NCBI GenBank assembly: GCA_003252455.1
Contig: QKED01000003.1
Span: forward strand, 1 to 64,000
Length of the DNA: 64,000 nucleotides
Source of the DNA: Gammaproteobacteria bacterium
GTDB lineage: Bacteria; Pseudomonadota; Gammaproteobacteria; Thiohalomonadales; Thiohalomonadaceae
Reading direction: 5' to 3'
In this document: positions 59,423 to 64,000 of the stretch, one piece after another
Numbering within the stretch: the first letter of the stretch is position 1
Layout of the letters: each line of letters starts with the position of its first letter
Translations under genes and position numbers: made by a program
Notes under the pieces: model-generated
What the model was told of the DNA's origin: nothing
Database searches by the model: none
Seen by the model: the letters and a program-made list of their open reading frames with translations, nothing else

Positions 59423-59425
59423 CCC

Positions 59426-61450
59426 ATGCTTTCGCGTCTCTGGCACCATCTCCCCTTCGCGGGGCGCCTGCTGGTCACCGCCAGCATCGCCCTGCTCACC
59501 GCCGGATTGGTGATGGTGGGTGTGGCTGCGCGCCAGGAGGCCCGCGACAGTCAGAGCGACCTGCAGCAGACCCTCGACCAGGAGCTGGTCACCCTGCCCA
59601 ACGCCCTGGCCGAGGTGGTGGCCATCGGCGACTTCTCCACCCTGCAGCAGACCCTCGACTACTATGTCGCCCGTCCGCTCATCGTCGACGCCAAGTTCGT
59701 CGACGTGAAGGGGGTGGTGCTACGCAGCGAGGAGTCGCAACGCTCCAGCCGCACACCGCACTGGTTTCTCGACCTGTTCGGTTTTCACCAACTGGAGGGG
59801 ACCACCCCGGTGTTGGTGGGGGGGCGCGAGTATGGCCGCCTCAGCCTGACCCTCAGCCCGCGCATGTTCGCCGACCGGGTCTGGACCCGTCTGCTGCAGC
59901 ACATGGCGATCCTGCTGTTGGCGGTGGTGATCGACTTCATCGGCATCTGGCTGGTGCTGCGCTTCGGACTGCGCCCGCTGCGGCGTCTGGAGCAGGCCAC
60001 CGAGTCCATCGCCGGGGGGGAGTTCGACATCCGCCTCGACGAGGTGGGCAGCCCGGAGATGCGCCACCTTATTCGTGGCTTCAACCGCATGGCCGCCGGA
60101 CTCAAGCAGGGGGCCGAGGAGCTGCGTAGCTCGGAGGAGCGCCTGCAGCTGGCGATCAACGGCGTCAACGACGGCATCTGGGACTGGAACCTGGTGAGCG
60201 ACGAGGTCTACTTCTCGCCCAAGTGGAAGAACATGATCGGCTACAGTGCCACGGAGCTCGGCAACACCATCGAGACCTTTCGCGCCCTGATGCACCCGGA
60301 CGATGCCGACCCGGTGTTCGAGAAGCTGGAGCGGGTGCTCGCCGACCCGCACAGCGACAGCTACCTCACCGAGTTTCGTCTGCACACCAAGGAGGGGGGG
60401 TGGCGCTGGATCCTCGGGCGCGGCACCATCCTGCGCGACGAGCACGGCGTCGCCTACCGCATGGCCGGCTCACACACCGACATCACCCAGCGCAAGCGCT
60501 ACGAAGAGGCGCTGGCCGCCGAGCGCATGCGCCTCGACGCCATCCTGCGCGGTACCAACGCCGGCTCCTGGGAGTGGAACCTGCAGACCGGCGAGGCGGT
60601 GTTCAACGAGCGCTGGGCCGAGATCATCGGCTATCGCCTCATCGACCTCGCCCCCACCTCGCTGGAGACCTGGAAGCGCTTCACCCACCCCGACGACCTG
60701 GAGCGGGCACAGGAGGCGCTGGAGCGCCACCTGCGTGGCGAGAGCGACTTCTACGACTGCGAGCTGCGCATGCGCCATCGCGACGGCCACTGGGTCTGGG
60801 TGCTCGACCGGGGGCGCCTGGTGGGGCGTACCGAGAGGGGGCAGCCGCGCCTCATGTCGGGCATCCACCTCGACATCACCGAGCGCAAGCAGCTCGAAGA
60901 GCAGATCCGCCACCAGGCGCTCTACGACACCCTCACCAACCTGCCCAACCGTCGTCTACTCAACGACCGCCTGGCCCAGGCGCTGGTCGGCTGCAAGCGC
61001 ACCGGCTGTCACGCCGCGCTGCTGTTCCTCGACCTGGACAACTTCAAGCCGCTCAACGACCAGTACGGCCACAAGGTCGGCGACCTGCTCCTGGTGGAGG
61101 CGGCGCGGCGTCTGAGTGGCAACCTGCGCGAGAGTGATACGGTGGCGCGCTTCGGGGGCGACGAGTTCGTCGTGCTCGTCGGGCGCCTCTGCAGCGAGGC
61201 CGGGGCGTCGCGCGCCGATGTGGAGCTGATCGCGCAGAAGCTCCTCGCACGCCTCTCCGAGCCCTATCGGCTGGAGGTCCACAGCGCCGAGCGCACCAGC
61301 CAGATCACCCACACCTGCACCGTCAGCATCGGTATCGCCCTCTTCACTGGCGATGATGGCGAGGCGGACGACATCCTGCGCTGGGCCGATCTGGCCATGT
61401 ACCAGGCCAAGGCCGCCGGGCGCAACACCCTGCGTTTCTACTCCCCCTAG
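59426..61450 (+). CDS. HAMP-PAS-PAS-GGDEF membrane diguanylate cyclase
   Basis: 674 residues: helix (about 15-35), a periplasmic domain (about 40-155), helix (160-185), HAMP (about 185-235), two PAS domains (about 240-365 and 370-495, each with a PAC-like W(R/V)W segment and HTDITQRKRYEE or HLDITERKQLEE linkers), and a GGDEF domain with intact FGGDEFVVL. It makes c-di-GMP in response to a periplasmic signal, probably from the PhnD-like protein encoded just upstream. The RxxD inhibition site is not evident. Confidence 0.93.
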   Translation: MLSRLWHHLPFAGRLLVTASIALLTAGLVMVGVAARQEARDSQSDLQQTLDQELVTLPNALAEVVAIGDFSTLQQTLDYYVARPLIVDAKFVDVKGVVLRSEESQRSSRTPHWFLDLFGFHQLEGTTPVLVGGREYGRLSLTLSPRMFADRVWTRLLQHMAILLLAVVIDFIGIWLVLRFGLRPLRRLEQATESIAGGEFDIRLDEVGSPEMRHLIRGFNRMAAGLKQGAEELRSSEERLQLAINGVNDGIWDWNLVSDEVYFSPKWKNMIGYSATELGNTIETFRALMHPDDADPVFEKLERVLADPHSDSYLTEFRLHTKEGGWRWILGRGTILRDEHGVAYRMAGSHTDITQRKRYEEALAAERMRLDAILRGTNAGSWEWNLQTGEAVFNERWAEIIGYRLIDLAPTSLETWKRFTHPDDLERAQEALERHLRGESDFYDCELRMRHRDGHWVWVLDRGRLVGRTERGQPRLMSGIHLDITERKQLEEQIRHQALYDTLTNLPNRRLLNDRLAQALVGCKRTGCHAALLFLDLDNFKPLNDQYGHKVGDLLLVEAARRLSGNLRESDTVARFGGDEFVVLVGRLCSEAGASRADVELIAQKLLARLSEPYRLEVHSAERTSQITHTCTVSIGIALFTGDDGEADDILRWADLAMYQAKAAGRNTLRFYSP

Positions 61451-62670
61451 CCCGGCTGGCCGTCAACGCGCGGGCTCAGGTAGATGCGCCCATAGCGCCA
61501 CACCCAGGGGCCGAGTGCCCCCAGCCAGAGCAGCGCGGCGGCCAGGTTGAGGCCGCTGCTCACCCCCCAGCCGAGCGGCAGTTCCGCCGCCACGCGCAGG
61601 GCCAAGACCAGCCCGAGCAGGCGCAGGGCGAGCCAGCTCAGACCATCGAGCGCCAAGGTGCGCCCCGAGTGGCCCCGGCTCACCCGTGTCGCCATGGCGA
61701 TCACCATCGCCCCAGCGAAACCGATGGTCAGGGTATGCAGAGGCGCGCGCGCCAGCCACAGCTCACCACTGGTCAGCTCTACCAGCGCCTGTAGCACAAA
61801 CAGCCCCATGCCGAGGGGGAAGGCGGCGAAGGCCAGGTGCAACACCCACAGCAGCTTCTCACGACGTGCCGCCCAGAACCCCCAGTGGCGTGCCAGGTAG
61901 AGCCCCCCGAGCAGCAGTGGCAGGTCCCCCGCCAGGCGTAGGAGCGGTAGCTGCCCCAGCTCGCCGCCCAGATGCAGCAGCAGTGCCGGCCACAGGCCCA
62001 GGAGTAGCCCGCGTGGCTGGACCAGGCGGTACTGCGGGATGACCACGCTGGAGAAGAACGGCAGCATGCGGTGTGCCACGAGCAGCAGCAACGGGATGAG
62101 AAAGAGCCACAGGCCGAGTTGTACGCCACGCCCGACACAGGCCCAGTTGCCGTTGAGCAGCGAGACCAGCGTCTGCAGCCCGGCGAGCAGCGCCACGCCG
62201 AGCGCGACCAGGAGTGACCACTCGTAGAAGCGGTCCGCCCCCTTGGCCCCGCGCGTCACCTGGAGCAGGTGCCACACCCCGATGGCCAGGCCGAGCAGCC
62301 AGACCCCGAAGCCGAAGGCGAACAGCCCCACACCGCCCCACACCCCGAGCCACGCCAGCCCCATGCCGAGCCCCATGAGCGCGGCCACGCGGCTGTAGTG
62401 GTGGCGGGCGATGGGCGTGGTACGCAACCAGCGCGGGAAGGTCGTCATGAGAAAACCGAAGATAAAGAAGGGGAAGAGGCCGAAGAGCAGCAGCACCGGG
62501 TGGAGCCAACTGGCGGGCAGGGCCGGGCCCGGCAACAGCGCCACACCGAAGGTGCGCCCGGCCAGCTCCAGGGCCCAGAAGAGCATCGGCAGTAGTAGCT
62601 GCACGGCACCGAGGAGAAAAAAGGGGCGGTGCGGTGCGGCGGTGAGGATGCTGAGATGTGGTTGGCGCAT
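61447..62670 (-). CDS. nnrS: NnrS-family haem/copper membrane protein
   Basis: A 407-residue protein with about 12 hydrophobic helices. It shows NnrS family features: N-terminal HRPFFLLGA, HPVLLLFGLFPFFIFGFLMTTFPRW, RMLPFFSSVVIPQYR and HTLTIGFAGAMVIAMATRVSRGHSGR. NnrS contributes to nitric-oxide stress tolerance in denitrifiers. It converges on the cyclase gene with a 4-base overlap and has an FNR/DNR-like site upstream. Confidence 0.92.
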   Translation of the reverse strand: MRQPHLSILTAAPHRPFFLLGAVQLLLPMLFWALELAGRTFGVALLPGPALPASWLHPVLLLFGLFPFFIFGFLMTTFPRWLRTTPIARHHYSRVAALMGLGMGLAWLGVWGGVGLFAFGFGVWLLGLAIGVWHLLQVTRGAKGADRFYEWSLLVALGVALLAGLQTLVSLLNGNWACVGRGVQLGLWLFLIPLLLLVAHRMLPFFSSVVIPQYRLVQPRGLLLGLWPALLLHLGGELGQLPLLRLAGDLPLLLGGLYLARHWGFWAARREKLLWVLHLAFAAFPLGMGLFVLQALVELTSGELWLARAPLHTLTIGFAGAMVIAMATRVSRGHSGRTLALDGLSWLALRLLGLVLALRVAAELPLGWGVSSGLNLAAALLWLGALGPWVWRYGRIYLSPRVDGQPG

Positions 62671-62726
62671 GCGCGGGCCCTCGTGGAGTGAGGGTGTGAT
62701 CCTCGACCCTGAGCGGCCGCCTCGCC

Positions 62727-62740
62727 TTAATCTGCGTCAA
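62727..62740 (-). promoter_or_regulatory. FNR/DNR-like box upstream of nnrS
   Basis: TTAAT-CTGC-GTCAA (minus TTGAC-GCAG-ATTAA) differs from TTGAT-N4-ATCAA at two positions and lies 57 bases before the nnrS start, suitable for NO/O2-responsive activation. Confidence 0.5.
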
Positions 62741-62970
62741 TGGCGCGCTGGGGCCGGGGCACGCGCAGACCTTGGCCCGATCGCTATGCAAGGCACTGAG
62801 AACAGCCATCTCTAGGCAGAGTGAGCCCTCACTTTGAGCCTGCCCGGGGTGCCTGCGTGGCGGGCCGTTTTCAGTCCTGCCGGTGCGGATTGCGCCAAGG
62901 GGCCGGGCGTCGCGCCACCCGCCGGGCTGTGGCACCATCCCCCCTTCGCTTGCCGCCACGAGTCATCGCT

Positions 62971-63567
62971 ATGTCTACCCCCTGCCTCATCAGCCTACAC
63001 GGCGTGCAGATCCACCCCTATCTGGACGACCTCGCCGAGCTGCGCATCCGCGTCTTTCGTGAATACCCCTACCTCTACGACGGTACCCCGGCGTACGAGG
63101 CACGCTACATCGAGACCTACGCCCGTGCCTCCGAGAGCCTCTTCGTCCTCGCCCTCGACGGCGAGCGGGTGGTGGGCTGTTCCACCGGCGTGCCCATGGG
63201 CGACGAGGAGGAGGCCTTTCGCCGCCCCTTCCTCGACCACGGTTACGACCCCGAGCGCATCTTCTACTTCGGCGAGTCGGTGCTGCTGCCCGAGTATCGC
63301 GGGCTCGGCTTAGGTGGGCGCTTCTTCGACGAGCGCGAGGCCTATGCCCGACGCCTCGGACGCTTCGACCTCACCTGCTTCTGCGCCGTGCAACGGGCGG
63401 ATGATCACCCGCGTCGCCCCTCGGGTTACCGCCCCCTCGACCCCTTCTGGGAGAGGCGCGGCTATCGCAAGCACCCGGAGCTCAGCACCACCTTCAGTTG
63501 GAAGGAGCAGGACGACGCAGGGGAGAGCCCCAAGCCGATGACCTTCTGGCTGCGGGCGCTCGATTGA
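62971..63567 (+). CDS. GNAT-family N-acetyltransferase
   Basis: 198 residues. The acetyl-CoA loop region is LPEYRGLGLGGRFFDEREAYA, with an upstream VGCSTGVPM strand and a C-terminal PLDPFWERRGYRKHPE. The start at 62971 gives MSTPCLISLHG. Substrate unknown. Confidence 0.85.
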   Translation: MSTPCLISLHGVQIHPYLDDLAELRIRVFREYPYLYDGTPAYEARYIETYARASESLFVLALDGERVVGCSTGVPMGDEEEAFRRPFLDHGYDPERIFYFGESVLLPEYRGLGLGGRFFDEREAYARRLGRFDLTCFCAVQRADDHPRRPSGYRPLDPFWERRGYRKHPELSTTFSWKEQDDAGESPKPMTFWLRALD

Positions 63568-63855
63568 ACCCAGTCTGCATTCCCACGCAGAGCGTGGGAA
63601 CGAGCGGGGAGCGTGAGGCCCACCCGGCCCCGCGCGGCAGAGTCTCGGCACCCGCCGAGAATCCACTGCTGGGCATCTGGAGTACACGCCTCGGCGTGTA
63701 TGTTCCCTGGTATCCAGGCTCCGCCTGGATACCCCGCTCTTCACGGCTCTGCCGCTAGCCCAACCGTGGAGGCCCACCCGGCCCCGCGCGGCAGAGCCGC
63801 AAGAGCAAGGTCCCGAGGCAGAGCCTCGGCACCAGTACCTCATAGGCGGCGGTCC
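63568..63855. repeat. Intergenic cluster of perfect hairpins
   Basis: Holds TTCCCACGC-aga-GCGTGGGAA (63580-63600), TCTCGGC-accc-GCCGAGA (63643-63660), TACACGCC-tc-GGCGTGTA (63683-63700), GGTATCCAGGC-tcc-GCCTGGATACC (63709-63733) and CCGAGGC-aga-GCCTCGG (63813-63829). A 28-base exact direct repeat lies at 63615-63642 and 63769-63796. No coding potential. Confidence 0.7.
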
Positions 63856-63999
63856 TCACCCACCCCGACGCGCCACCCACACCGTGTGCCACGCCCCCTT
63901 CTGGCCCGCGTGCGCACGCACGCGCTGCTCGTCGACCAAGAAGCCGACATAGCGCAGCCGCTCGCTAAAGGGGGCGTCGGGCCCGGCGGACCAGACCGC
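63856..63999 (-). CDS. C-terminal end of an unidentified gene (runs off window)
   Basis: 47 codons open from the window edge to a TGA (complement 63856-63858). The residues end RLRYVGFLVDEQRVRAHAGQ ... WHTVWVARRGG, with neighbour-like codon use. The tail could be from a methyltransferase or similar enzyme, but I cannot assign it. Confidence 0.45.
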   Translation of the reverse strand, partial: AVWSAGPDAPFSERLRYVGFLVDEQRVRAHAGQKGAWHTVWVARRGG

Positions 64000-64000
64000 C

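Overview
This GC-rich window is a bacterial chromosome segment from a gammaproteobacterium. The evidence is conserved gene order: ribF-ileS-lspA-fkpB-ispH, rplU-rpmA-obgE-proB, lolB-ispE-tRNA-Gln-prs-rplY-pth-ychF and hemA-prfA-prmC. A sulfur-globule-type secreted protein, PEP-CTERM proteins, a nickel ECF importer, NnrS and several c-di-GMP proteins point to a sulfur-oxidising, possibly Chromatiales-like organism. That placement is an inference.

Layout. 0-1.9 kb is a transposon graveyard: an IS4-family transposase with an in-frame amber codon and a catalytic Asp replaced by Asn, next to a shattered ISL3-family transposase. 1.9-25.6 kb is mostly housekeeping: isoprenoid, tRNA-charging, ribosomal, GTPase, haem and release-factor genes, with tRNA-Pro, tRNA-Met and tRNA-Gln, clear promoters and rho-independent terminators. 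The sulfur-globule-like gene (14.1 kb) and a small single-helix membrane ORF (15 kb) lie here. 25.7-27.4 kb holds two tandem PEP-CTERM paralogues with a duplicated promoter block. murJ and a CopD-like membrane protein follow. 29.7-33.0 kb is a complete nikKMLQO nickel transporter. 33.2-35.2 kb carries two unfamiliar membrane-anchored proteins. 35.2-36.2 kb is a relic with the C-terminal end of a BsuBI/PstI-type restriction enzyme and an AT-richer stretch. 36.2-42.3 kb holds miscellaneous enzymes: a GNAT-nitrilase fusion, a CoA-binding protein, a methyltransferase, a vWA lipoprotein, an orphan CbiM-like protein and glyoxalase I.

42.4-45.0 kb is a two-gene c-di-GMP unit: an HD-GYP protein lacking the HD histidine, overlapped by a degenerate-GGDEF/EAL protein. 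valS follows. 48.2-51.3 kb is a small accessory island centred on an ImmA/IrrE-type zinc protease with unknown partners, and it is the best candidate for an undescribed system. 51.3-53.8 kb is a LysR regulator divergent from a tautomerase/flavoprotein/GST operon. 53.8-55.4 kb holds REP-like palindromes, an RRM protein and an IS3 relic. The end carries a secreted DUF255 protein fused to a DsbD-alpha-like domain, a Cys-rich periplasmic protein, a PhnD-like receptor paired with a HAMP-PAS-PAS-GGDEF cyclase, nnrS with an FNR/DNR-like box, a GNAT enzyme and a cluster of perfect hairpins.
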